DNA of 64,000 nucleotides from Callaeas wilsoni (lineage: Eukaryota > Chordata > Aves > Passeriformes > Callaeidae). The stretch covers positions 1-64,000 of the forward strand of contig VWPU01002897.1 of the NCBI GenBank assembly GCA_013398955.1. Direction: 5' to 3'. A program made the position numbers and the translations under genes. Position 1 is the first letter of the stretch; the number at the start of each line of letters is the position of its first letter. This document shows, one piece after another, positions 1 to 12,700 of the stretch. The notes beneath the pieces are model-generated. The model did no database searches. It was not told where the DNA came from and saw only the letters and a list, made by a program, of their open reading frames with translations.

Positions 1-240
1 GCGCAGGACGCACATCCGCCGCCGCCGTGTCACCGCCTCCCGGCTCGGCCGCCGGAACTGGCGCTCGTCGCGCCGCCTCCCCCCGGGGCGGCACGGCACG
101 GGGCGGCACGCGATGGCCTAGCATGGCGGCGGCCCCGGCAGCGGGAGGCTGTGACTCAGCCCCGCTTGGCGCCGTCCGAGGGGCTCTTGCCGTCGCCTCG
201 CTCCCTCAGGAGCGGCCTGGCCTGGATTCCCGTGTCTTGG
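1..240. promoter_or_regulatory. Edge of a CpG island, probable promoter of a neighbouring gene
   Basis: The first ~240 bases are very GC- and CpG-rich, with GCC/CGC runs, and change abruptly to AT-rich DNA by about 280. There is no TATA box, as is usual for a CpG-island promoter. A TGACTCAGC element (NF-E2/AP-1 type) sits at 152-160. The island continues beyond the left edge. In mammals the gene upstream of TEC is SLAIN2, transcribed away from it, so this may be its promoter; that is inference from gene order, since no SLAIN2 coding sequence is visible here. The short reading frames across it look like chance frames of GC-rich DNA. Confidence 0.6.
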
Positions 241-517
241 GCACCACAGGTCCCAGGCAGGGAAGCCTGTGTGGGACGCCCCGGAACACCTGCCAAAAAT
301 GTTCAAAACCTCTAAAGAATACAAGGTGTGCTCCTGGTCCAAGGCTTAGGTGATAGTGTCAGGCCTACTGTGTATGACAGATGTGTGAACTAACATCCCT
401 TGAGTCCTTCATTTTGTTTAAATATATGCATATTCATTTAAAGATTGTGGTGATTTTGCCATCTGTAACAAGACTTGCGCCTTTAGGTTTAAGGAATTAG
501 TGGGGCTTGGGGATTTG

Positions 518-725
518 TCAGAGAATGACAGAATGGGTAAGGTTGGGAGGGACCACAGTGGCAGATCTGATCCAACCTCCCTGCTCAAGCAGGGGCATCC
601 TAGAGCACAGGACACAGGACTCTGTTCACTGGGCAATGTGTTCCAGTAAAGAAGTTCTTCATATTCAGGTGGAACTTCCTGTGCATTACTTTCTGCCCAT
701 TGCCCATCCTGTCCTATTTCTTGGG
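518..725 (-). mobile_element. CR1 LINE fragment, 3' region, antisense
   Basis: Read on the + strand this is the reversed CR1 3' end: a GGTTGGGAGGGACC block, then TGATCCAACCTCCCTGCTC, then a jump to the CAGGTGGAACTTCCTGTGC section. The middle of the usual 3' region is missing, so the copy carries an internal deletion. Divergence is moderate. Confidence 0.75.
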
Positions 726-3700
726 ATGTTTTGTGTTTTGTGACAAATTGTCTCCAAATTTCATCAGCTGGCATTGTGGGGATTCTCTGTGTCCCCGTTC
801 CCCGAGCCACTGAGAGACAGTGTCTTTAGTGCCATCCCTTCACAATTTTTTACTCTTCCTAAGTTCCATCTACTTAACAGCTTCATTTTGGAGCCTGCTT
901 TAGCTGGGGAGACGAACACCAGCAAGGGGGCCAGAGGATGGCTGGAGTCAGCAGGGGATGACACTGCTGTGAGTAGTTTTTACCAGGCTCAGGAAGGGAA
1001 GAAGGAAGATGATACTTGAGGTGCTCAGACCTGCAGGATGTGCTGAGAAGGTGCAAAGTTTAGGGGCAGTAAATGCCACAAAATCTGGGTTGTGTTAGGT
1101 ATGGTGCATAGACTGTTGGCATGTTGAGACTGCCAGGCATGAGTTTACAGCATCCTTACAAGACTGGGTCACTTCCTTGCCTTATGCAACACTTTCCCCT
1201 TACACATTCAAAGATTACATTCTCTGTATGTACAGCATTATTGCAGGATTTATTCTGGGGTGGTTTTCCACTGTTACTGTTAGCTTCTCACCAGAATCCA
1301 GGCCTTTGGTCCATAAATGCAATTTATGTCATTGTTTTCCCAAAACAATTATCACCTTAAGTGTTTAACTGTATTCAAATACATCAGGGCTGGTATCTTT
1401 TAACAAAGCAATTTAAATTACTCTTATGGTAATGTCTTCATTATCTGCAAGTGAAACAAACCTTTTATCAGCAGCAGATTTTGCCACAGATTCTGTATAA
1501 TTCTCACAGCTATAAAACTACTAAACAGTTTTGGCCCATGAGCTGAAACCTCTGGCACTCTGCTCACTGACACCACGTTAATGACCATCATAACTCATTG
1601 GAGACTGCTCTGTAAATCAGTTTGAAAATCCAGCTCGTTCTTTCTTATGTCTATATGATATGGTACAAAGTCAAGTGCCTTAAGGGAATCCAGATATCTT
1701 CTTTGAGAACAGTTAATTTATCAACAGAATTTACAGTCCTCCAAAAGGCAAGGAAAACTATATATAAAGGTTTTTTACAATAAGGATCTTCCATGACACT
1801 GACACTTGCAGTGACATTGCTGACAATTCAGGGGTTGATGGGTCTTAACCTATGCAGGGAAGTTTATTCCAAATTAGAACATTGATAGCAGGACCACACA
1901 ATATAACTTCCTTATTCTTCTTTAACTATCCTCAGACCAAGTATCAGTGGCACAAGAAATCCTCAGTCACTTGAATTCATCATGCTTCTATAGTAGCAAC
2001 GGGAGGAGTTTAATCCTTTCTATACTGCAACTACTGGGATCAGGATGGGACTGGTGGCTGGAACTGGGAGTGTGACAGAGTGTGAAGTGGGGCTATGACA
2101 AAGGGCTCTGCCAGGAGATGTAGACAGGCAGTGCAGAGGAGGACCAGGACCACAAAGAGACCCAGGCTCCTGGAAGCTGCTGCCAAAACTGCAGCTGTGC
2201 CTGGTGATTCTGTCATGCTTAGAGGCCTCCTCTGTTAGGTAATGGTGCAGCTCTGAGAGCTCTTTAGTAGTCAGTGCACTGCCTGCATCCTGTCTCTCCT
2301 CTACTGCCTTTTCCTTTCCTCTTCCCCCAGTTCATTTTATGGTCTGTCTGTCCCCCAGATATCCTACTCCAGCTTTCTGTTCCCTGCTGACACCATTCCT
2401 TTGCTGCCACCAGCTGTAGCAATTTTTTTCTCCCCACAAGATACACTCCCTGCAGGTGTGTGTGGACAAAGGGGGAGGAAAGTGAGAAAAAAGGTTTAGA
2501 AAAAAGTTTCAGAACTGCTGAAACTTTTTATTTTTACAAAGAGTAAGGGCAGTAGAAATGAACAAAGGGAGTCACTGCTTAATAGTCACCATAGTCTGTG
2601 CTTTGAATAGCAAGAACCATGATTCTGCTTTCTCATTCATTCTTGTGCTGCGAGTGCCCTTCTCATGTGCTGGGAACGCAGCAAGAAGAGCAGCAAGGCT
2701 TGGACCATAAGCTTCCTATGAAGTATCAGGTCAATAATAGGCTTCCATGACCTTCTTGTTCCTCAGATTCCAAGCTTGCACTCACCAGATGTGAAACCAC
2801 ACCCAAGCAGAGGCCCCTGGGTGATTATACAGAAATAGTATTAATTGATAGTAATGCTACAAAAATGAAACCTTTCCACTGCGTCACAAGAGCAAGAGAA
2901 ATTCCTCTGCATCTGAAATTAGATCTGTTGCAGAGTGTTTTGTGAACAGCTGCGATTGCACCCACACTGTCTTTTCCCTTTCCACAGAGAGGGAGGTGAA
3001 GAGCAGCCTTTCCACAGCACTGTTTTCCAGATCTCAGGACATGCATGGGTGCTTCTCTTGTCTGACTTGGGGCAGGTTCTAAACTCATGTGATGAGAGGA
3101 AATGAGGAGCGCTCTCTCCAAAGGAAAGGAAGTCTGAGCAAGGCTCCCATGTCACTCAAATAATTCAATACACATCCTTCTGACAAATGGTTCCTAGAAA
3201 AAGGCCACCAGGAGTTTTGTTTTGCTGACCTTTGAGCTCTCTAGCATGGACAGCCCTATGCTTAGCTTCTCACAGCTGTGATTTGCTGAATCGTTGTCTT
3301 TATGTCTGTTGAAACTGTTAGAATCTGACTTTGAAACCTTGATTTCACTTGTCACCTGGGAGGCCATCCCTCAGGGGAAACAGTACATGAAGATGGGCAG
3401 ATGCATGGTGGGAAGTTAACATTTGTTGGAAATATTTAACTTGACACCTGGAAAACTCGACTGCTTTTTAAGCAGCTTTGTTTATTCTCCTGCAGAAGGG
3501 TTGTTGCCTGCCAGACTTCTCAAAGGAGGTGTTCAGCAGGCCCACACATGTTTGTGTTAGGCAGTGTTTAACTAAACCTCTGACAAAATATACAGTATTG
3601 TTTATCATTACAATATATGGTGTGTGCAGACATTGAATACAGAGTGGAAGAAGAATGTTCCTGTCATAATATGTCACTTTCAGAATTAAAGTCAGAACTG

Positions 3701-4384
3701 TTCATCTGGTTCTACTAAAAGAACCAACACTGTAACTTCAGTTATTTATAAAAGATACCTCTGAGTGTATCAGGCTCATCAGTAGTGAGACAACATGTTT
3801 AGCCCCTTAGACTGGAGTTTGGAAACTCAAAAATGCAGTCAGTGTCTCTGCACATATCTTCAGTACCCATCCCCTAAAAACTGTAAACAGCAGTGAGCTG
3901 TGCATAAATATACTTTAAAAGTCTTTATAAATAATTTTAAAAAGGTATTTTCTGCTGACAGTGTCATGGATGAGAGACCCACGATCAGTACATCGGTCTC
4001 CTTATCAAGTTACAAGCCTACCTGAAGGGCAGGCAAAATTCCAGCCAGATTCTGCTGTTGAAAGTACATCTATCTTTGGTATCATTAAATAGAAAATGTA
4101 GCTCTTTGGCATGAATTTATATGCCTGTTCTTTTTTTGCACAGAAAACAAGAATGTTAACATTTTGGCCACAACCATCTTTAGACATGTATTTTGTGATC
4201 TGGAACCAGAGCAGTTCTGGGATACTGAATAATCAGATTCCTAATGAGGCTGATATTCCTGGCATACCACGTGGCTAGAAAATGTATGACCAGTATGTAC
4301 TTCAGCCTTTTTAGTTTTTTATAATTAGTGTACTGATGATCCTTTTCAAGTAGTATCATCACAGTTGAGCATTGTAATAAATAT
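726..4384. other. Intergenic DNA with no recognisable feature
   Basis: AT-rich sequence. All reading frames are under about 100 codons and show no family motif, and I see no splice-linked exon series. I recognise no repeat family here, although old decayed copies could be missed by eye. Confidence 0.5.
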
Positions 4385-5395
4385 TTCATATCACAAAATT
4401 GCAGAGTGGCTGAGGTTGGAAGGGACCTGGAGGTCATCTGGTTCAAGCCCTCTGCTCAAGCAAAGCCACTTGTTCAACCGCATCCAGATGGCTTTTGACT
4501 ACCTCCAAGCATGGAGACTCCACAACGTTGCTGGGCATCCTGTGCCAGTGCACAGTCACCCTCAGAAAAAAAAAAAAAAATGTTTCCTGATGTTCAGATG
4601 GAGCCTCCTCTGTTTCAGTTTGTGCCCACTGCCTCTGGTCCTGTCACTGGAAACAGGCTCTCTCCTCTTGGCATGCTCCCTTCAGGCATTTATATGCACT
4701 AGTAAGATCCACACTTCCTACCTTTTCTTTTCTGTGATAAACAGTCCAAGAACTCAGCCTTTCCTGATAAGAGGAAGGCTCCATTCCCTTCATTTTTGTG
4801 GCCCTTTGCTGGACTCTTTCTGTAATGTCTAGTTCTCCTTTGTTCTGGGAAGCCCAGAACTGGACAGATGACTCCAGATGTGGCCTCCCGAGTAGGAGGG
4901 AATAATCATCACTCAGCCTGCTGGCAATACTTTGTCTGAATCAGACCAGGAACCACTCGCCTTATTCCCAGCAAGGACTTTTTGCTGGCTCATCTCCGAC
5001 TTGGTGTCCACCAGGACCCCCAGGCCCTTTTCTGCCAAGCTGCTTTCCAGCTGGGTGGCCCTCAGTGTATCCTGGTGCAGCTGCAGGACTTGGCACTTCT
5101 CCTGGATGAAGCTCATGAAGTTCTCCAGCCAGCTGAGGACCCTCTGGATGGCAGCATGACCCTCTGGTGTATCAGCCGCTCCTCCCAGGGTGGTGTCATC
5201 AGCAAACCTGCTGAGGGTACACTCAGCCCCACCATCCAGGTTATTAATGAAGACCTTGAACAGGACTGGACCCAGCTCTGACCTAATACTGTGGGGTACA
5301 ATATTAGGCACCAACTCCCAATTAGACTTTGTGCTACTGACCACCACCTTTTGGGCCTGGATCACTGCAGACATCCGTTATGTCCTTGTCTGCTC
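4385..5395 (-). mobile_element. CR1 LINE, 5'-truncated, antisense, with reverse-transcriptase remnant
   Basis: About 1 kb of CR1 in antisense orientation. The 3' end starts near 4385 (GAGGTTGGAAGGGACCTGG). The minus-strand frame at 4913-5374 still reads as the C-terminal half of the CR1 ORF2 reverse transcriptase: a catalytic RFADDTTLGG motif, then the conserved WLENFMSF, LGVLVDTKSEMSQQ and NKASG stretches. A run of A residues near 4566-4580 replaces part of the normal 3' sequence. The copy is 5'-truncated and has stops and frameshifts outside that frame, so it is dead. It is fairly young for CR1, since the YADD-type box is intact. Confidence 0.88.
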
Positions 5396-5640
5396 GGTGG
5401 ATTTAGGGAAAGGTTGTTTGATTCACTCTGGGCGATGCGTGGGAGAAACAACAAAAATATCTCCAAGTTCAACAACAAACACACATTTATTTGCAAACTT
5501 TAGAACATTACGGTAGAGTAAGGTACTTTGCAAATTTTAAAACAACCTCCAGACAAAGTATGGCACTTCACAAACTTTAACTAGGCAAACTTAAGCTTAG
5601 CCAACCTTAAGTTATTCAGACACAACAAGGTACTTTCTAA
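5396..5640 (-). repeat. Unclassified AT-rich repeat, possibly an LTR end
   Basis: This block lies between the CR1 copy and the purine microsatellite. It holds loosely repeated units around CACTTTGCAAATTTTAAA and CACTTCACAAACTTTAA. On the minus strand there is an AATAAA in the context GCAAATAAATGTG, which could be the polyadenylation signal of a retroviral LTR. No clear terminal repeats or target duplication were seen, so the class is open. Confidence 0.3.
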
Positions 5641-5693
5641 GGCATTGACTGGAATTTTTTAGTCTGGCTTATAATATATTTTGAGAAGAATTT

Positions 5694-6320
5694 AGGAGAA
5701 GAAAGAAAGAAAAGAAAAAGAAAGAAGGGAGGGAAGGAAGGAAGGGAAAGAAGGAAGGAAGGGAAGGAAGAGAGGGAAGGAAGGCAGGAAGGCAGGCAGG
5801 AGAGAGAGGGAGGAAGAGAAGAGGAGAGAGAAGAGAAGAGAAGAGAAGAGAAGAGAAGAGAAGAGAAGAGAAGAGAAGAGAAGAGAAGAGAAGAGAAGAG
5901 AAGAGAAGAGAAGAGAAGAGAGGAGAAGAGAGGGGTGGAGAGTAGATAGGAAGAGAAGAGAAGAGAAGAGAAGAGAAGAGAAGAGAAGAGAAGAGAAGAG
6001 AAGAGAAGAGAAGAGAAGAGAAGAGAAGAGAAGAGAAGAGAAGAGAAGAGAAGAGAAGAGAAGAGAAGAGAAGAGAAGAGAAGAGAAGAGAAGAGAAGAG
6101 AAGAGAAGAGAAGAGAAGAGAAGAGAAGAGAAGAGAAGAGAAGAGAAGAGAAGAGAAGAGAAGAGAAGAGAAGAGAAGAGAAGAGAAGAGAAGAGAAGAG
6201 AAGAGAAGAGAAGAGAAGAGAAGAGAAGAGAAGAGAAGAGAAGAGAAGAGAAGAGAAGAGAAGAGAAGAGAAGAGAAGAGAAGAGAAGAGAAGAGAAGAG
6301 AAGAGAAGAGAAGAGAAGAG
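5694..6320. repeat. Long purine tract with (AAGAG)n pentanucleotide microsatellite
   Basis: A 627-bp stretch that is purine on the + strand apart from a few C and T interruptions. It opens with irregular GAAA/GGAA/GGGA repeats, then a first AAGAG block (about 5829-5920), a short interruption containing GGGGTGGAGAGTAGATAGG, and a second block at 5951-6320. The second block is 370 bp of perfect AAGAG, 74 copies by count. Such mirror-symmetric homopurine tracts are known to form triplex (H-DNA) structures. Perfection over 74 copies implies recent expansion and high length polymorphism; assembled length may be wrong. Confidence 0.97.
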
Positions 6321-9300
6321 CAAAATCAGTTTTGTCATGGAGTTAGCTACTGGTATTTCATGTTTATCAATCACTTGGTAATAACTTAGTTGCTCTTTAG
6401 AAAACTGCTGAGCTCAACATACTTAAAATGCTGTGGTGACACTGAGCATTGGGAAAGGATATTTTGTTGTCAAGAAGATTCATGATTTATGTTCAGTTTT
6501 GAGTGCAGTGATTTTAATCACTTGGGTAACAGTGAGTGAAACCTTATATGTCTCCACCCATATGAAGCAATCTTCTGTTCTATCATTCAAAAAAAAGTTC
6601 CTAAATTTGCTGAGAACTCTCCCAACATGCCTGTATTAACAAGCCAGTGCTGGAAGGAAAAAGACTTCATTGCACTCAAGATGTTTTTAAAACAGTTTTC
6701 CCTCTGCACTTCTTTTAGCATGAAAAAGCATCACATCTTCAGAATGCAAAGTAATTGGAAAGTCAGCAATTTTCAAATGTGTTGAAAGTTTGAAATGCTG
6801 CATACTGGAAAAGCTAGTATGTTTAAAATGTCTTTTTGCTTAGATTTGCAGGAAAATTTGTTACTGAATAGGAGAGAGAGGGTATACACATTGCCTAGAC
6901 AAAGCTTTGCAATTAAATTAAGTTTATGCTCAATTGATTTATTAATGGCTTGTATTTAACAAGGCTCTGCTTCTGTCTGAAGACAGTATGCTAATACTGA
7001 CAAAAGTAATTAAGATTTGCAATCAAGAAAGGAAGATATGTGACCATGAGTAACCAAAATACTGTATGCAAACAAAAGAATTAACGAAGAATCCTGAGCT
7101 ATTACCTTGGTACTTGAGTCTGGAGAGAAATGTTATTTGAATATGTTATTTGAGAAGTGGCAGGTCACTGTATTATTAAAAAACTACACCGTAATGCAAC
7201 TTTTGCTCCTTTTTTTTTTTTTTAAAATTTTTCCTCCCCTGGTCTCTTTTGAGAAAGCTTTTGGCCATTTTGCACAGTATCGAAGGTATCCATCGCCATC
7301 TAGTGACACCACGTTGCGCCTGAGCCGGACTTGAGCACGTAACCAGAGCGTTTCCAGGGAGAAGATGGTGCATCAGGACTCTTACCACCCTGTTTCAGAG
7401 GACTTGAGGTCAGGAGACCTCGGTCACGGCTTTGGTGGCTCAGGGCTCACTCCGGAGCAGGTGTCTCAGAGGGCACAAATGTGTGTGGAGAGTTTCTAGT
7501 GGGACAGCTCTTGCCATGCCTGTGCAGTGGGGAGGTAGCACAGATAATATGTGTGCTCTGCCCTCTGCACTGACATTTTCCTGCCCACATTTTCGGAGCA
7601 CTTGTAGAGGAGTTCCAATTCCACAGTGGAAGAAGTTCCCTGTATTTGGAGGATGCCATGAAGTGAATCCTATGGTGTAATCAGTCCCAACACTTCCTGA
7701 TCTTCTTTTCTTCAAGACTAGTATTATTTATCACAGTATCATGATTTTTTCCTTTTGGATTCTTGTATGGTAATTTTTTAATATATCTAATGAGGGCTGA
7801 TTTTACCTAACAGTGGTAAAATAACAAATAATTCATAGGTCCCTCTGTGGTCGCCTGCTGCTCAAATAAACCAGCTAACCTCAAGGAGGAGCCGAGCTAG
7901 CCACTGTGGCCTCTGTCAGCAAGGACGAGCAAAAGGAAAGGCCCTGCAGGGGACTAAAAGAAAATTAAAATTCATTTGTTTCCCAGAGCATGTTTCTCAG
8001 GGCTTAATTAAGTACATACCTTTTTGCTGAAGTCCACAAGAAGAACCATCATTAGATTTCCCACTGCAAGAATATTACAGGGTTTGTGAATGAGAGGCAA
8101 ATTGAGAAAATATTGTTTAGAAATCACAGTGGAATACAAGAGCAGGCTATGCAGGAAGAGGGCAGGAGACCCCCTGGAAGGGCTTGCAGGCAAATGGCCC
8201 TCTCATAGTGGCTCTCAGCAAAGTCAAAGGAAAATACTCTGATCTTGATATGACAGGTCACTCACTCTAAGTCAGTAGGCTTGATACAGAGATTCAGCTG
8301 CCCAGTTGCAGGTGGATCTTGATAAACAATTTGATGTAAAAAAAATCAGGACAAATGTATTACATTATTTCCCTACTGAACTATTTGCTTCCCTTCTAAT
8401 ATCACAACATTCATGAAGCAGACTGGGATTTTTTCTTTTTAAGTAATGACTGCAACAGCAAGACCATCCTTCAAAGTATACAGTACAACTCATTTATTTT
8501 CATGTAGTTTTGCTTTATTTTGCAGACATTTTAGAGACTATTAATCATTAGAAAAATCAACCTGATAAAATGGTCTATGTCATTATTCATATTCCTGCTT
8601 TGTATTTCCTCTGTTTCTGTTATTAGCCCCTTTAGATTTTAAGATTTTAAGATCTTTGTTTGGAGCAGCCATCCAATTTTTGTTTTTTAAATGCTTTGTT
8701 TGTCACTAGTACACCTAATAGCACTACTTAAGGGGAAGTCAAGCTCTGCAGAATATAACTAGCTGAAATATTAATTTAAAAATATTGATGCTACTCAGCT
8801 GATTTGAAGTATGAACACAGTGAGCCAGAATGGCTCAGATAACTGTGGAAGGCAACTGGAGTTCCTTTAAGCTTAAGTGCTCCAGAAATTATCTTCAGCA
8901 TGTATCCCAAACGGAAAAAATTATGGAAATAGCTCCATTCACAATTAACTGGGAAACACTGAACTTTATAAAGTAAAGAGTGAGTCTACAAGGAACAGAA
9001 AATGAAAAAATGCCTTGCCAGACAAAAGGCATGTGAAAATGTCAAAAGTGGAGCTTAGGAAGAGGCTGCAAAAGAAATTTAAGCAAATAGTAATAAGCAA
9101 TAGTTGGCCATATAAACAAAAAAAAAAAGGGTGGATGCCTTACAAATGTGGATGTGGTTGCAATTAAAGGTAATCAAGGTCCCACCCCAAACTACCTGAT
9201 TATTTGGCTCAGCATGAGTAATGATACTGTTGCAGTACACAAAGCTAAACCCAAAGATTTTCATGAGAATGGGTGTGGAAAGAGAAATTGGTTTGTGCAA

Positions 9301-9600
9301 GGTGAAACTGAAGGGCAAAGAGCTCACCTGTCAAGGAGGCCCAGTAGTAGAGATAATAAATCCAGTACTAAGGTTTTTACTAAAACAGACAACAATACCA
9401 TATAATTAAAAGAATAAAAAGTGAACTAGAAGTATTTAAGGAAAAAGGTGATGCACAAAAGTGCATTATGATGATTTCAATTGTCTACAATTGTCAACAT
9501 TTTGTGAAAGAAACAGATATGAAAGTAAATGACAATTGAAGACATAGTTACCAAAGAGAGATTGTAACAAATCAACTTGGTATTTTTCTTTGCTAAAATA
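6321..9600. other. Intergenic DNA without a gene
   Basis: AT-rich unique-looking sequence. It includes a T/A run near 7210-7226 next to a more CpG-containing patch (7260-7450) that holds a CTCF-like motif, annotated separately. No exon series or recognised repeat was found. Confidence 0.45.
7293..7307 (-). promoter_or_regulatory. CTCF-like site, minus-strand orientation
   Basis: TCGCCATCTAGTGAC matches the reverse form of the CTCF core (GCGCCMYCTRGTGGY) at 13 of 15 positions by eye. It lies in a short patch with several CpGs in otherwise AT-rich DNA. No binding data; a motif alone has a high chance rate. Confidence 0.4.
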
Positions 9601-9760
9601 CACAATGTTTTTAGAAAATTAAATTGCAATAGAGCAAATCCATATAGATTTCAGTAAAGCGACCGACATGGTGTTACACAGAAATCAGTGTGATGATGCA
9701 GGAAAATCAGAGGAAAGAAACCAGCCAAAGAGCAACAGCAAATCCTGTACTTAGAGGAAA
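9600..9760 (+). mobile_element. Old LINE (CR1/L2-like) reverse-transcriptase relic, sense
   Basis: Around 9630-9690 the + strand reads IDFSKATDMVLHRN, close to the LDFSKAFDTV box of CR1/L2-clade reverse transcriptases. The flanks are too decayed to bound the element; diffuse similarity may extend from about 9550 to 10020. It is much older than the other CR1 copies in the window. Confidence 0.45.
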
Positions 9761-9799
9761 CTGCTCTGGCTATAGGGGATGATTTATGTAACTGGATTA

Positions 9800-12700
9800 G
9801 GGACTGACTGCATTTATAATTTCTGTTAATGGTTATGTCCAAAGAAAAGAAATAATTAATGAAATACACTTGTGACCGAAAGAAAATATCTGGACTGAAC
9901 TGCCATAGAACAAGATCTCAATTAACAGAAGTCTAAAGCAAAAAGGCAAGGTACTTAAAAGACTAGGAGGAATTTCTTCAGTAACTACAGGTTCATCAGC
10001 TGCTGAATAAAAATGAAGAGAAAAACCTGGCTGGAAATATTTATGCAGCTGTTTAAACTGAGACCTTATGGAGAGTACTCAGAACATGTCTGTCACAGTG
10101 AAGAAAGATTAATACACATTCAGAGAAGTTTAGGAGAGAGAACCTTAAAATGGCCGAGGAAATAATGATACCTTCAGTGTCGGTCAGGAGGTGTCTTGTT
10201 CGGCTCAAGCAGATGAAACCAGATTTCAGATTTCAGACAGCAACAAGGGTAAACACTGGGGAGGAAGAAATATGCAAGTCAAAGAACAGTGCCCCAAGAA
10301 CATGTTTTCCATCTTCCTCCACATTCAAGTTGCAATTCTACACAGTCTGAACATTCCCAGTGCAAACAATACATTAACAAGCCATATATTGATAGTTTAC
10401 TATAAACAAAAACTGATCTTAGACTCCCTATTTATTCCTATTATCAGTGGGAATTAAAAGCTTGTAGCATCAGGATCCCTCAGGTCCCTTTGTAATTCAG
10501 GTAAGTTGCAAAATTACAAGATTCAGTGTTGGGTTTTGTTAATGCATGTAATAATTATAAGTGTCAGTACACATACCACATTGCAAGTGTTCATTGACAT
10601 GTATTTCTCTGTGTGTGTGTATATATATATATATGTATATATATATGTGACTTCAATCACAATATTAATCTGTTAATCTGAGGTACTAGAATATAAGTAA
10701 AATGGCAATAGACCTATCCTACCTTGTTGCCAGGTAGAATATCAAATTTTTAATACTTATAAACAATTATATTTCTCTCCCAAAATTAAAAAGGAGAAAT
10801 AATATCTGAACATGTTGTTACCATCATGGAAAATCTATTTATTGAGGGCTTGACAATAACAAGCACAGCAGAACATGTACATTTTTTTAGAAGTTACATT
10901 CTATATGTATCCTTCTCTGTAAAAATCCCTGGCCCCTTGCAGTATTGTACTTAGTACACACGCAGTTTAACTGATTTTATCATTTTCAGCTTGAAACAAT
11001 CTTTGGAGTGAGCTGTGACCTTCTAAATGCCTTTGTTACTTAGCGGAAAAGCTGAGTCACTTGTCGTGAGGGATTTATGGAGGATGCGAAAGCAAAAGAA
11101 TATATGGGACAGATTCAGCCCTGGTGTGGCTGAAGTCAGTGGTGCTCTGGGGCTAAATATGAGCCACATTTAGGCTTCTTCCAGGAGAAGAAGGGCTGAG
11201 GCATCTTGCCCCTATCACAACCAAACCTGCACATTAGGGCACGGTAGGACGCTGGTGTCTGGTTCAATAAGACACGTTTTGCACTTCCTTTATTAACAGG
11301 TCTGAACCTGTTCCACTGCTGCACAATTCTTTGAGTACAGAAGGCCTTACATAAAAGCTAAGCTATATTCAGACCTCAGAAGATGTGCCAAAATGACAAA
11401 AGTCAACCCTTAGTGGAAAGTTCAGAGTAGAGGCAAAATTCAAAGGCCTCTTATTTTTAACCGAGAATGTAGCAGTTTGTCTCAATTTCCCAGCTCAAAC
11501 AATGTGGCAGGCTGGTGAGAGTGAGATGTTTTCTATGGGCTCAGTTCCTGGTATTGTTTGCAAGCCAAATGTGAGGGTAGATAGTAATGCGTCAGCCCAC
11601 TCGTAGTCATGGCATAGGCATCTCCTACTAGTGACAGGCCAGGGTATTAGAACAAAGAAACACATGAGGCAAGGGACTTGAAGATTTCTTCCTTTCTCAT
11701 AAGCATTTTGGCAAGAAATTTTTGGGAAAAATCTTAAGGTTTGTCCAAGGAATTTTTTCTGAAAGCTTTTTTTTCTAAAACAGCTTTTAATGCTCTTGAC
11801 AATAGATTTTTTTCCTAAGAATTAAGTGATAGCTAAATAGTTCTCTGAAAATATTGGCTTTATGACAAAGCCCAATGAAGCATAGAGGGGTACTGATTTG
11901 GGAAGACTAGGGTTATGATCTGTTCATACTGCCGTATTTCTGCAGTTCAAAGTGATGAACCATATTGCATTGTTTTACCTTGCCTCTCGTTAGATGTATA
12001 ACGAATTGTGTGTGTGTGTAACCACGCACGTGCGTGTATCTCTGTGTCTGTACATGTGCATACGTACACACATACACCTATTAAACAGCATATTTGGAGA
12101 CCTCATTGGACCTGAAGAACTGTTAGAATGTTGGTCTGGAGCTTCAGGAAGTTGCAAGGAAACAGTAATGAAGTATGAAGTGGAAATTCCCTCTTTATGT
12201 CAGTTGAGGGTCCTTAACTGTCCCTACACTTCAATATTAAGAGCTTTTAGGAACAATGAAGGCATTTTTTTTCAGCAAGACCATAGCTGTGGACATGACA
12301 TTGCAAAGGATTCGTCTTAACTCAGCTTTGCTCACAGCAAGGCACATTCACAGGGGTTGAATTAGGGAAAAAAGTTGTATTTTCTGTCTCTACTTTATTT
12401 AATCAGTAAATATAACTTGAAAAGTGATCATCAGTTAAATAAAACCTTCTAACATGAAGTCACGAATTCTTTAATGACAAAACAAATGCTACTTGCTGCA
12501 ACTATTTTGAAAATTTGCAACATTATTGTCTGTCAATGAAGGCTGGAAAAATGGGTGTTAGCGTGAGTGTAGGATGTCAAATTCACTCTAAAATAAGTTC
12601 ATGTATGTGATTATCACAGTGGCTTTACTCTGAATTGTCATTACTGGGATGCCAGCCTGATGAGGGCAGAAATTAAGGTCATGTGGCAAAATGCTTGAAC

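Noticed and set aside
4913..5374. 153-codon minus-strand frame with a reverse-transcriptase motif as a host gene
   Set aside because: It is the 3' part of ORF2 in a 5'-truncated CR1 LINE, not a functional gene.
5829..6320. Direct repeats as a CRISPR array
   Set aside because: Contiguous 5-bp units with no spacers in vertebrate DNA; a microsatellite.
5637..6374. 245-codon minus-strand frame of repeated LLFSS units
   Set aside because: It is the translation of the AAGAG microsatellite, which has no stop in any frame because of its period. Not a gene.
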